A stretch of 50,055 bases of DNA from a virus. Numbering within the stretch: position 1 is the first letter of the stretch; each line of letters starts with the position of its first letter. Of the stretch, positions 32,201 to 39,613 are shown in pieces. A model generated the notes under the pieces. It did not search any database. It was given only the letters and a program-made list of their open reading frames with translations, and was not told the origin of the DNA. The DNA is taken from IMG/VR virus record IMGVR_UViG_3300031576_000069, positions 1 to 50,055 of that record; one strand, 5' to 3'. Made by a program: the position numbers and the translations under genes.

Positions 32201-33831
32201 TCGTCCTTGTATTTCCTCGCCACGGCGATGATGGTCTCCTGGGCCTTGACGTGTGCCTTGGCCAACTCATCGCCTGGCACCCATCGGCCGCCATTGACCT
32301 CGTTCTCATAGCGCTTCTTCACGCCCTGCATCGCCGACTCGAATGGGCGATGAACGTACGCGATCTTGACCTCGCGGCCGCTCTTGAGCGCGGCCTCGAT
32401 CTGGCGGACAGCGCGTTGCTCATTGGACATGACACCGTCCATGATCACATCGCTTTTCTTTACGGCCGCGGCCATCAAGCCGTCGCTAATCGTGGACTTT
32501 CCGCTCCCACCTCCACCGGCCATGAACAGCACGTGCCCATTAGGCGGTTCGGCCAGCAGTTCGTTGTACCGCTGTTCGACCTTGGCGCTCGATGGCTGGT
32601 GCGTGCTCAGCGTGTGGAGCGTGCGGCTGTCGTTGTTCTCGTCGTATTCGGAGGAGAGTTTGCGGTATAAGTCCACGTCAAGGCGCTTGCCTCCCTCCGT
32701 TCCATCCATGACGGCGTAAGCATCGTCGGCTTCCTGAGTGGCCAGACGTTTGCCCAGGCGCTCCTCGGTCTTGCGCTGGCTGGTGCTCAGCGCGTAGTCC
32801 GTCATCGGTTGGTATTCGAATGTCCTATCACCGGATTTGATGGACACCCTGCCCGCCCCATAGCCGGGCGCGCACGAGTTATCCTGCCCACCCCCGGGGC
32901 CGGTGGGGCAGAAGGCCTCGCCGCCGGAAGTCCATCCGCCCCTAGGCTCGCGGAATTCCGCTGGTGCCTCGTACCGCTGTGCGATCTTGAGCGCGCTATC
33001 GCGATCGGCGTCAATGACCGTGGCCGTGACCTTGCGTCCCATATCCTTGGCGGCCATCCACGTGTGGTGCCCATCCAGGATGTACCCGTCGCGCGTGATG
33101 TAGATCGGGCGCGCGAGCGAGGCCTCTGCCTCGGGGGTCCCGCTCTTGAGGAACTTGACGACCTCCGGCTTGTAATCCCTCTGCAGGGGCTTGAGCGTCG
33201 AGGGGTCAACATCGGTGCGGAGCCCTCCGTATGCGTCCTCGTCGCGCAGGTAGCGCTCGAAGTCATCGGCCGCTCGGTGTGGGATGCGCGGCATCTCCGA
33301 CTTGGGCAACCCGTCCTTGACTCCCGGGATAGGCAAGGTCCCGCCCTTGCCGCCGGCGCCGCCACCGCTCTTGGACGGGCAGGAGTTATCTACGCCACCG
33401 CCCTTGCCCGTCGAGCAGAATGCTTCCTGAGCGGGCTCAGCGTCATGCTCCCAGACCGCGAACCCGCTCTCGCGAAAGACGATGAGCGTGCCGTTCAGTT
33501 GTCGGCCGCCGAAGCTCATGCGCAGGGTCTCCTCATCATCGTCCACGACCTCGGTCGGGATCATGATCTCCAGAGCGCGAAGCCTCGCCGGCGCGTCCCC
33601 GTCGTTGCCTGGTCGCCCTGAGGCGATCACCCCCTGTAGGGTGAACAGCCGGTACTCCGAGAACGCCTCGTCGACGACTACAGGAAGCGGCATCTCGCGC
33701 GCGCCCAATGGGTTGGCGCCGAAGCGCAGGTGCCTGAACGGCGGGGTGTCGCCCCCGATGCGGATGCTCCAGCCCTTGGGAGATACCGCTCCCTGGGGCG
33801 TGATCTCGAGCAGGCTCGCTCTTATTTTCAT
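29242..33831 (-). CDS. Polyvalent protein: ParB-like, zeta-toxin kinase, nucleotidyltransferase-like and ligase-like domains, 1529 aa
   Basis: Domains in order: beta domain (1-130); two copies of an FC(S/P)TGxGGGxDNSC motif (138-151 and 307-320); ParB/Srx-like fold between them (about 210-275: PIYITRDGYILDGHHTWMAA); zeta-toxin-type P-loop kinase (about 430-555; Walker A GGGGSGKST, residues 439-447; YVHRPFESAMQGVKKRYENE); zinc motifs (CPICEGTGK at 792, Cys cluster 815-831); nucleotidyltransferase-like domain (about 1145-1220: FLSIVGGLPIEGNGANLDLW, acidic pair in DLDLW); ligase-like domain (about 1290-1410: VEPLIEGVRLF then SDILWIDGRDV). The nucleotide-binding Lys expected in KxDG is absent (LIEG), so the ligase part may be inactive. 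Lies between head genes, so may be packaged and injected. A second frame over 31842-32009 raises doubt about the middle. Confidence 0.75.
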   Translation of the reverse strand: MKIRASLLEITPQGAVSPKGWSIRIGGDTPPFRHLRFGANPLGAREMPLPVVVDEAFSEYRLFTLQGVIASGRPGNDGDAPARLRALEIMIPTEVVDDDEETLRMSFGGRQLNGTLIVFRESGFAVWEHDAEPAQEAFCSTGKGGGVDNSCPSKSGGGAGGKGGTLPIPGVKDGLPKSEMPRIPHRAADDFERYLRDEDAYGGLRTDVDPSTLKPLQRDYKPEVVKFLKSGTPEAEASLARPIYITRDGYILDGHHTWMAAKDMGRKVTATVIDADRDSALKIAQRYEAPAEFREPRGGWTSGGEAFCPTGPGGGQDNSCAPGYGAGRVSIKSGDRTFEYQPMTDYALSTSQRKTEERLGKRLATQEADDAYAVMDGTEGGKRLDVDLYRKLSSEYDENNDSRTLHTLSTHQPSSAKVEQRYNELLAEPPNGHVLFMAGGGGSGKSTISDGLMAAAVKKSDVIMDGVMSNEQRAVRQIEAALKSGREVKIAYVHRPFESAMQGVKKRYENEVNGGRWVPGDELAKAHVKAQETIIAVARKYKDDPRVKIRVFENPDRQPGSTTKPREISLDKRGDFRYTKSGLGSATSRKVQQAIERFKPVARKYIGNAEKKAAELAGRGAQESEKRTLARGVEEGFAGPRRCPDEVDGARVLHPEEGRARALTADDPAQAPPAGTPAYRRLVQSSRVNRRAGRLYYRLATGQEFEHTRLLAAFEFSDRYQALGIPLPDPNTICKWLCEGTGWVPIKGATSDASPRADMVESPLETDTELMRRWVLAEERKHAEDGWHFVLCPICEGTGKITPAPVAEAGPRPPCCDACAIGEPCTGAAECPAAGEPIEQFVLDGYDAAKLTDEQLADDWRLVADKFAIMANGGRTEFKDANAVEDFATAIVREIIRRGKTTFEIKDEAPLTTINSAGASAELLRRALTRLVDKAIALPSAASPNKMRASAYPEQVQGLANAFNGVVHQGHLVGFVRHAAPTEINTASIGEALEIHGSRMGLTSEQIAAMPRRGHSVWVYPVREFIRLERARKVSAPQTGIGDLRYADNATEAFDLNLADLSNMELVVAHGTIHREWEDAWTDRREEHPQDVVDRHARILREMQRRGLEHRPKDMLDQLTEKYAAAEIGLAKAAGVLTTPITLRKPFLSIVGGLPIEGNGANLDLWVNWPAQDAEFLRDLATRIKGQLPPEWTLNLIAEMKNPTANHIPIADLVVSVRPAEEREIQRMSRVMGGNFVGELVPEALREARASASADQVEPFRSYFYASPQPGTRAGDEPNRPSTAVRYLEAEDFPVRVEPLIEGVRLFVNKVGDRLEIEDERGLVVDVNLMTSVWEGLLAQPSDFVAEATLELLVEGARRARGEIASYIESGANDPAIDAGLRLTVSDILWIDGRDVHRTDFVRAATFLARIRAGKHVRPVEHALASNRGQAVALITRFRRESAGAVLKSGRYGYDLGGGQGGWWTDFRNQSEQDVAAAEGITLWAGSETWLRTRSGQKDALDTSRGQEATAHERAQSPSETPPAEGTTP
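31842..32009 (-). other. Alternative reading frame within the polyprotein gene, 55 aa
   Basis: In the +1 frame an ATG (32009) opens a 55-residue frame of strongly protein-like composition: MPKKKPQNSPGEEPKSPKKG, then SPEELKKASRDLDDALTKSM, ending KKDEPEP. The main frame in the same stretch is Arg/Gly-rich and less plausible. The two frames diverge at a run of eight A (minus strand) just after the ATG. No good RBS exists for the ATG. Loss of one A would join the zeta domain to this tail and stop at 31842. It may be a slippage product, an indel, or an overlapping gene. Confidence 0.4.
32095..32123 (-). promoter_or_regulatory. Consensus-like promoter inside the polyprotein gene
   Basis: TTGACA, 17-bp spacer, TATACT on the minus strand, but within the coding frame of the polyprotein (residues around 570-580). 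The spacer lacks the TCATGA palindrome of P1-P4. It would start transcripts about 80 nt before the alternative frame at 32009. It may be real or a chance match; the quality equals the intergenic promoters. Confidence 0.5.
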
Positions 33832-33859
33832 GGTCTACGCGATACCGCTCCCGCCATCA

Positions 33860-33900
33860 GGCCGGCCGGGCTCCGCGTTGAGGCGGTGACCCGGCCGGCC
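33860..33900 (-). terminator. GC hairpin before the polyprotein gene
   Basis: GGCCGGCCGGG (33860-33870) pairs perfectly with CCCGGCCGGCC (33890-33900), loop 19 nt with further partial pairing. It lies in the 89-bp gap between the 111-aa gene and the polyprotein start. No U-tract follows, so it is a candidate attenuator or mRNA-processing element rather than a proven terminator. Confidence 0.55.
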
Positions 33901-33920
33901 ATCTCGCAGGTCGGTGAATT

Positions 33921-34256
33921 CTACTCCGTCTCCGACTTCGGAGCCTTCTCCGCCTTGGCCTTCGGCTTGGGCTTCGTCAGCCACTGGCCGTCGAACCCGA
34001 ACTCGTGGCGCTGGCCGTCCGAGCATACCACCCGCCAGAGCTTCTGCTCCGCGTACGACTTCACGGCCAGGACATCGTCCATCTTGTAGCCGGCGCCCTT
34101 GATCGCCTTGGCCAGCGCCTCCGGCAGGCGCTCGCTCATGCGCTCCTTGGCCGGCGGCTGTGCCGTCGGCGCCGCGGCCGCCGGTGCCTGGACCTGCGCC
34201 TTCTGCGTGGGAGGCGCCTGCGTCTCCGTCTCTACCACCTTCGCTACTTCGTTCAT
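33921..34256 (-). CDS. Hypothetical protein, 111 aa
   Basis: N-terminal low-complexity Ala/Pro/Gln tract (about 1-38), then a compact domain (LPEALAKAIKGAGYKMDDVL, KLWRVVCSDGQRHEFGFDG) and a Lys-rich C-terminus. No family recognised; among head genes. The 118-bp gap upstream (34257-34374) contains alternating GC repeats that can fold and only a 25-codon frame. Confidence 0.65.
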   Translation of the reverse strand: MNEVAKVVETETQAPPTQKAQVQAPAAAAPTAQPPAKERMSERLPEALAKAIKGAGYKMDDVLAVKSYAEQKLWRVVCSDGQRHEFGFDGQWLTKPKPKAKAEKAPKSETE

Positions 34257-34374
34257 GTCCCCTCCAGGCGCCTCAGCGCCTCAAATCAGGCTGAGGTCGG
34301 ATGGAGTTCGCGCGCGCCCGCCCCATGGCCCAAAAGCGCGCGCGGGCCACCCGCCTCAGCGAGAACGACCGCGT

Positions 34375-34893
34375 CTAGTGCGTGATGTACAGCAGTTCCA
34401 GCCAGCGGTCGACCGCCGCGTCGTACATCAGCGTAATCACGTCCTTGTTGCCCAGGGAGCGCGTGCTCGCCCCGAGGTCCAGCTTGGTCCCAGACACCGA
34501 GTCGTGATCCTGGAGGACCACCGCGTTGGCGTCCGAACTCCCGCGCAGGGTGAGCCGGCTCCCGCTCTTGACCGCGCGCCCGCTCGGGTACGTGGTCTTG
34601 ATCGACGGACTCGACGTGAGGGTGACGACGCCCCCGCTCGAGGCCACGACCAGGTATCCGTCCGTCACCGGGATGGACGTGCTGTTGTTGATGCCCGTGA
34701 ACGTCGAGGGCGTGACCGCCATCGGCATGCCGAGCTTCAACTGCTGGTCCTGGCCGATGCAGACCGAGTCGTCACCCCAGCAGATCTTGTCGTCCAGACC
34801 CGCGTAGGCGCTCCCCGGCAACGACACCGACAACGACACGACGGCCAGGATCCCCAGGACCAAGGCCGCCAGCGAGTTCTTTCCGCTGTTCAT
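34375..34893 (-). CDS. Secreted beta-rich protein in the head cluster, 172 aa
   Basis: Signal peptide (AALVLGILAVVSLSVSLPGS, cleavage after AYA near residue 31). Mature domain of strands ending KDVITLMYDAAVDRWLELLY, a 'V I x L x Y ... W x E' ending seen in phage fibre and decoration domains. GGAGG lies 9 nt before the ATG; the frame extends further up without support. Why a Sec-exported protein is encoded between capsid and MuF genes is unclear; it may be attached to virions released through the periplasm. Confidence 0.65.
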   Translation of the reverse strand: MNSGKNSLAALVLGILAVVSLSVSLPGSAYAGLDDKICWGDDSVCIGQDQQLKLGMPMAVTPSTFTGINNSTSIPVTDGYLVVASSGGVVTLTSSPSIKTTYPSGRAVKSGSRLTLRGSSDANAVVLQDHDSVSGTKLDLGASTRSLGNKDVITLMYDAAVDRWLELLYITH

Positions 34894-34912
34894 ATGCCCT
34901 ACCTCCATGCCT

Positions 34913-36001
34913 TCATGTTCTCGCGGCCGTCCTTGCGGACCCGGCGCGGTCCTCCGCCGCCGCAATGGCGGCGAAATCGTTTGCGCTCGCGTATAGCCTA
35001 CGGACGCGCGAGCCCGCCCTGGCGGTGATCTTGACCGCCCAGTCCGGGCGCTGGATACGCACCGGCGGGAGGTCGCGCGCGGTCAGCGGCATCGACTCCT
35101 GCTCGCGCTCGGTCTCGAAATCGGGGACCATCGTGCACCGGCAGTTTATCACGTTTCCGGGGCTCGCCGCTGGATCGCGCGGGTACATCATGTCCTCGAC
35201 CTCGCCGAGTTCTTCCCTGCCCTTGACGGTGACCGTGAGTGGGACACGGAACGGCTCGTTGACCGGCACGGTCTGCATGTGGGCCCCGCCCTCGTCGGCG
35301 CTCAGCAGGTGGCCAAGGCGCGTGCGGTCGTCGCCTACAGACACCCACTGCTTGTGCAGGCCCGGGAAGGTGTTCGTCATGTCGAGCAGTTGCGCCATCT
35401 CCACCTGGGAGTGGATGCCCAGCATCTCAGTCCTGGCGATGGCCTCCATCTGGGCGAGGCTCTTGCCGAAGGCGCCGGACATCTCGTCCGCGACCTCGAA
35501 CACGCTCCGCCCGCTGATGACCCCTACGTTGATGATCTCGTTGGCACGCCCGAGTTGTGCCTGCGTCAGCGAGCGGATGAGGTCCGCGGAGCGCTCGGCC
35601 GCATTCTCCACGAGTTCGGGCGAGATCGACAGCTTGGCCGACGGCTTGATCCCCCTGGCTTTCAGCATGTCCTCAGTGAACTCGAGGCCCATGCGCGCGA
35701 ACTGCTCCTCGTTGATCGCCAACTCGCGGGCCGCCCTGACCGCGAACTGGCCGAGCAGGCGGTCGATCTCGTCCTTCAACTGGCGGCCCATGGCGCGCGA
35801 GAACGTGGCCTTGCTCGGGAGATCGCGCACTTGGTCGAGGATGCTCGACTTGGCCTTCTGGAGCAGGTCGACCATGGCCTCCACCTTCTTCGCCTCGACC
35901 TTCCCAGTCTGGCGGATGAGCCTGTCGATCTGGCGCGCGAATGCGCGCTTCTGCCCCGGGGTGACCCGCGCGCGCTGTTCCAGCAGGCGCTGATAGATCA
36001 A
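34913..36001 (-). CDS. MuF-like minor head (head morphogenesis) protein, 362 aa
   Basis: N-terminal long coiled helix (residues 10-110), then the MuF core: ARTEMLGIHSQVEMAQLLDM, HKQWVSVGDDRTRLGHLLSA, ending NVINCRCTMVPDF. The NCRC motif and the 'D.R.R..H' pattern are diagnostic for the phage Mu gpF/SPP1 gp7 family, which links portal and capsid and can enter the host with DNA. Starts at a TTG overlapping the upstream stop (TTGA). C-terminal 50 residues are basic. Confidence 0.88.
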   Translation of the reverse strand: MIYQRLLEQRARVTPGQKRAFARQIDRLIRQTGKVEAKKVEAMVDLLQKAKSSILDQVRDLPSKATFSRAMGRQLKDEIDRLLGQFAVRAARELAINEEQFARMGLEFTEDMLKARGIKPSAKLSISPELVENAAERSADLIRSLTQAQLGRANEIINVGVISGRSVFEVADEMSGAFGKSLAQMEAIARTEMLGIHSQVEMAQLLDMTNTFPGLHKQWVSVGDDRTRLGHLLSADEGGAHMQTVPVNEPFRVPLTVTVKGREELGEVEDMMYPRDPAASPGNVINCRCTMVPDFETEREQESMPLTARDLPPVRIQRPDWAVKITARAGSRVRRLYASANDFAAIAAAEDRAGSARTAART

Positions 36002-36444
36002 AACTCGTCCTCCCGGTCGATCATGCTCCCGGAGCGTTGATCACCGTGGTGGCGCTTCTGCGGCTCGTCCTGATCGGGCCTGCCCTCCCAATCTCTGAGC
36101 ATCTTCTCATCGAACGCTACGTAGATGATGCCCCCTGATTTTGGGTTCTTGCCTTCAGGCGCCGCGGCCGCGCTCCGGCGGATCTCCGCGGCCAGGGCGT
36201 CCGAGCGCACCCACCGGCATCCCGAGGAGTCGGTGAACGCGGTGCGCCCGCCGCGCTCGATCTCGGCCTCGCCCACGAGTTCACAATCCGGTGCGCCCAT
36301 GAATTCAAGCGTCAGGCGCGGGATGTCGCCCGCGATGGCCATGACGTGGAAGCCGCGCACGTTGGGGACTTCCTTCCCGGTCTTGGCATCGCGCACGATC
36401 ATCGTGTGCGGCTGGTTGGCGTCGCCCTCGATCTTGATCCTCAT
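35998..36444 (-). CDS. Hypothetical protein, 148 aa
   Basis: Beta-rich N-terminal domain (RGFHVMAIAGDIPRLTLEFM), of the kind often encoded next to portal genes, and a charged C-terminal tail (DEPQKRHHGDQRSGSMIDRE). Overlaps portal and MuF genes by 4 bp at each end. No family recognised. Confidence 0.7.
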   Translation of the reverse strand: MRIKIEGDANQPHTMIVRDAKTGKEVPNVRGFHVMAIAGDIPRLTLEFMGAPDCELVGEAEIERGGRTAFTDSSGCRWVRSDALAAEIRRSAAAAPEGKNPKSGGIIYVAFDEKMLRDWEGRPDQDEPQKRHHGDQRSGSMIDREDEF

Positions 36445-38054
36445 GCTGGCTCGGCGCCCCCGTTCGCGGAGACGGCCGCGCGAGCGGTGGCGCGCACGCT
36501 GGCTTTCGTCAGGGTGGACGCCCTTGGCGTCGGAGGAGCCTTCGGAGTCTCGGCTGGTGGCACCGCCGCATAGGGCTCGCTCGCCGCGTCCTGAGCCCTT
36601 GCCGTGGCCCCCGCCTGCTCGGCCGCGAACTGTGCATCCGCCTCCCCGGGCTTGGGGGCCTTGATCTCGACCCCGACCTCAGCGGCCTGCGCGTGCCAGA
36701 CCTCGGCCGCCTGCTCGCGCTTGATGAACCCCTCGGTGATCGCGCTAGCGAGCGTGCTCGTCAGCTTCTCCAGCGCGTCCACGAACTGCAGGACATCCTT
36801 GCTTGATAGATCGGGGGGGATGATCTGGAAGCCGGCGGCCGCCTGTGTCGGCGTAAGCCGCTTGGCCAGCACGGCCTGGTCGATCTGGAACTGGATGACC
36901 GTGGTGAGCACCTGGACCCACTGCGCCTGCTTGCGCTTCATCTTGCGCAGGATCGGCGGCGCCTGCCCTTCGATCGTAGACCTGTTGGTATCCCCGCCAT
37001 CGGAGTACCAGGCCTCTGGTATCCCCATGCTCCCCAGGATCAACATCTTGATGATCTTGGCCACGGCTTCGACCTCGGCGGCGTTGATCTTCGGCGCCAG
37101 GGCCTCCCACTTCTCTTTCTCGTTGTGGATGCGGAAGCTCCCCGGGCGCGGGGGCTTCATCTCCAGGGCGGTGGCCCGCTCATCGATCTCCGGCTGTTCT
37201 GCGCCCTCGATCGTGATGTCGTAGAGATGGGCGTTCAGGAAGTTGATGCGCTCCATGAGGCTGAACACGAACTGGTCGAACGCGTCGAGCCAGTCCGCGA
37301 GCCGGTAGAGATCGCTCATCCCGAAGTTCAGGAACGTGAGTTTGTTGACCGTGAAGTAGAACACGTCGCCCTTGAGGAGACCCTGCGCGTCCGGGTTCTT
37401 CGGATCGGTGTTGGCGGTCTCGACGACTTTCCAGGTCTCGGTCTTGCCCTCAACGCTCTCGCTTCGGCGCTTGATCTTCAGCGCGGAGGCCCTGCCCGCG
37501 ATGTTCGGATGGGGGATGATGTCCTCGATCCACGCGGGGTCGACCGGCGAGACCTTGACGTGCCCGTTGTGCGGGTTGACGAACGGGCGGAGCAGGAACG
37601 TCCCGAACAGGATCAACTCGAGATAGCGGTCGAACTGGCTGATCTCCCACGCGTTGTCCGGGTCGTCCCAATGGCGCTTGATGATCTTGCTCAGTTCCTC
37701 GTCCTCGGCCTTCCACGTGAAGCCGTCGCCTACCACGAAGTCGGCCATCAACTCCAGGATGCGGAAGGCCATCGGGTTCTGTTGCCAGAGAAAGTGCGCG
37801 ACCGACATCTGCTTCTGCCACTTGGCGGGCGCGATCTCCTTGTCCGAGCGGGCGGTCAGGCGCCTGAACCCCGCGTCGTTGTCCGTGTTCGAGGACGCGG
37901 AGTGGACCTCCTTGAGGTTGAGCAGGCCGCGCAGGGCCGTGCGCAGGACCCGCCTGTCCGAGGTGCTCATCTTCTCGATAGCGTCGGACATGCCCTTGCT
38001 GACGGGCTTGCCCCCGCCGCCGGACCGGCCTTTCCCGCCGTTGCTGTTCGCCAT
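36441..38054 (-). CDS. Portal protein, 537 aa
   Basis: Forms the dodecameric DNA entry ring. Residues 60-500 have the portal fold: MSVAHFLWQQNPMAFRILEL, FVVGDGFTWKAEDEELSKII, DRYLELILFGTFLLRPFVNP, LADWLDAFDQFVFSLMERIN, KIIKMLILGSMGIPEAWYSD. Pro/Ala-rich C-terminus. ATG overlaps the TerL stop (TAATG). Confidence 0.92.
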   Translation of the reverse strand: MANSNGGKGRSGGGGKPVSKGMSDAIEKMSTSDRRVLRTALRGLLNLKEVHSASSNTDNDAGFRRLTARSDKEIAPAKWQKQMSVAHFLWQQNPMAFRILELMADFVVGDGFTWKAEDEELSKIIKRHWDDPDNAWEISQFDRYLELILFGTFLLRPFVNPHNGHVKVSPVDPAWIEDIIPHPNIAGRASALKIKRRSESVEGKTETWKVVETANTDPKNPDAQGLLKGDVFYFTVNKLTFLNFGMSDLYRLADWLDAFDQFVFSLMERINFLNAHLYDITIEGAEQPEIDERATALEMKPPRPGSFRIHNEKEKWEALAPKINAAEVEAVAKIIKMLILGSMGIPEAWYSDGGDTNRSTIEGQAPPILRKMKRKQAQWVQVLTTVIQFQIDQAVLAKRLTPTQAAAGFQIIPPDLSSKDVLQFVDALEKLTSTLASAITEGFIKREQAAEVWHAQAAEVGVEIKAPKPGEADAQFAAEQAGATARAQDAASEPYAAVPPAETPKAPPTPRASTLTKASVRATARAAVSANGGAEPA

Positions 38055-39613
38055 TACGGTCTCCTCCCGCGAAGTCCGAACCGATCTGTCAGGCGGCGGA
38101 TGCCGCCCCCGCTGTAGGGCGCGCGCCCGCGCAGGACGCCCCGGTCATCCGGCCGGGCCTGCGCGCGCTCCTCCACGCCGGCCCCGGCACCCGCGCTGGC
38201 GGCCTTGAGCGAGCGGCTGGCCGCGTAGTGGGCGAGGACCACGGCGTCCAGGCGATCGGGGCTCCGGCCGAGGCGGGCGCGTATTTCGTCCTTGCTCTCG
38301 ACGCGGATGCGGCCCTTGCGGTCCAGGTCATATCGGATGTCCGACAACTCGGCCATCAAATCGTTATCGTTGGGGAGGGCGATCGGCTCGTTGTCCGAGG
38401 GGTCAAGCGCCTCGCGCAGTGCCCACACGATCTCCGAACGCAGGTCCGCGAACTTGGCGGCGTTGCGGGGCTTGGTCGCGACGTTGACCCCACGCGCGGG
38501 CCTGTACTTGTCATGGCGCAGGATGTCCACAACCCCGGAGCCGACGCCGATCACGTCGATGAACACCCGGGACGATCCGTCGGCCTCGCCGCGCTTGCGC
38601 ACCCGGCCAGCGACTTGTGGGTTGTCGAGCCCGTGGTAGACCTCGAGCGGCATGACCCGCCGACCGTGCATGGGCGCGATGGTCGAATCGTCATCGCCGA
38701 AGCGCGCGACGTCGACGCCGAGGACGCGCTCGCCCCCGGTACGTACCTGGCGATGGATCGCCTTCTCGATCCACTCGATGGGGATGACCGCGTCGGCCAC
38801 CTGCTTGGGCGGCAGGGCCCGGACCTTGACGCGCACGAAGTTTGAGTCCCAGCCGTAGGTCTTGACCCACTCATCGCGCTGGTGCTTCTCGATCATGCCG
38901 GGGATGATCGTCTTTCCGGCCCTCACGTTCGGCGTACTGTCCGCGTCGATTCGGATCTGCCCGGTGTAGAGCCCGCGCTTGCCGTGCGTGCACTCGTAGG
39001 CCTCCTCCCCGGGCCCGGCGTTGGGGTTGAAGGTCAGGAGCATGTGCGCGTTGCCGCCGGCGAGAGCGTTCTCCGCGGCTTCGACGATCTCCTGCTCAAC
39101 ACCCTGGGCCTCGTCGATCCAGATCAGGATGTTCTTGGCGTGGACGCCGTGCACCGAGTCCGGGTCCTTGGGGCTGAATCCGACGGCGAACCAATCGTCG
39201 GCGAGCTTCCACTCGGTGTCGATCATCCGCCCGCCGAGGGGGAGGCGCGAATACCGGTGGAGGAGCTTGAGGTTTTTGAACTGGACCTTCTTGACCTGGC
39301 GGAAGGTAGGGGCCGTCAGGTAGGCTTCGCACTTGGGGCCGAACGCGTGCATGAACGCCAGCACGGCCATGGCCGCCGCGTAGGTCTTGCTCGAGGCGAC
39401 GCACCCGCTCACGGCCGTCCTCCGGTTCCGGAGCACGCTCTCGACGATCTCAATCTGTTTTTCCCACGGGTTCTGACCGAGCACCTCGCGGATGTACCAC
39501 TCCGGGTCGGCGATGACGCGCGCGCGGAAAGCATCAGGTGTCAGCCCCAGGCCGCCGCTCGGCGGCCTCGCCGTCACCCGAACGAGAGGGACCGACGCCG
39601 CCTTCTCCGTCAT
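38054..39613 (-). CDS. Terminase large subunit, about 519 aa
   Basis: ATP-driven packaging motor and DNA-cutting nuclease. Motor motifs: Walker A-like SGCVASSKTYAAA (a Ser replaces the usual Gly before Lys), Walker B NILIWIDEAQG, coupling motif LLTFNPNAG. Nuclease motifs: LGVDVARFGDDDSTIA, RVFIDVIGVGSGVVD and SPDRLDAVVLAHYA with three Asp. In-frame ATGs lie at 39706, 39691, 39664, 39649 and 39613; the last gives the smallest overlap with TerS (about 80 bp), and upstream residues are low-complexity, so it is preferred. Confidence 0.92.
   Translation of the reverse strand: MTEKAASVPLVRVTARPPSGGLGLTPDAFRARVIADPEWYIREVLGQNPWEKQIEIVESVLRNRRTAVSGCVASSKTYAAAMAVLAFMHAFGPKCEAYLTAPTFRQVKKVQFKNLKLLHRYSRLPLGGRMIDTEWKLADDWFAVGFSPKDPDSVHGVHAKNILIWIDEAQGVEQEIVEAAENALAGGNAHMLLTFNPNAGPGEEAYECTHGKRGLYTGQIRIDADSTPNVRAGKTIIPGMIEKHQRDEWVKTYGWDSNFVRVKVRALPPKQVADAVIPIEWIEKAIHRQVRTGGERVLGVDVARFGDDDSTIAPMHGRRVMPLEVYHGLDNPQVAGRVRKRGEADGSSRVFIDVIGVGSGVVDILRHDKYRPARGVNVATKPRNAAKFADLRSEIVWALREALDPSDNEPIALPNDNDLMAELSDIRYDLDRKGRIRVESKDEIRARLGRSPDRLDAVVLAHYAASRSLKAASAGAGAGVEERAQARPDDRGVLRGRAPYSGGGIRRLTDRFGLRGRRP

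Noticed and set aside
34277-34374. Possible 25-33 residue frame in the gap before the 111-aa gene
   Set aside because: No ATG with RBS and no homology; the region's alternating GC repeats explain the open frame.
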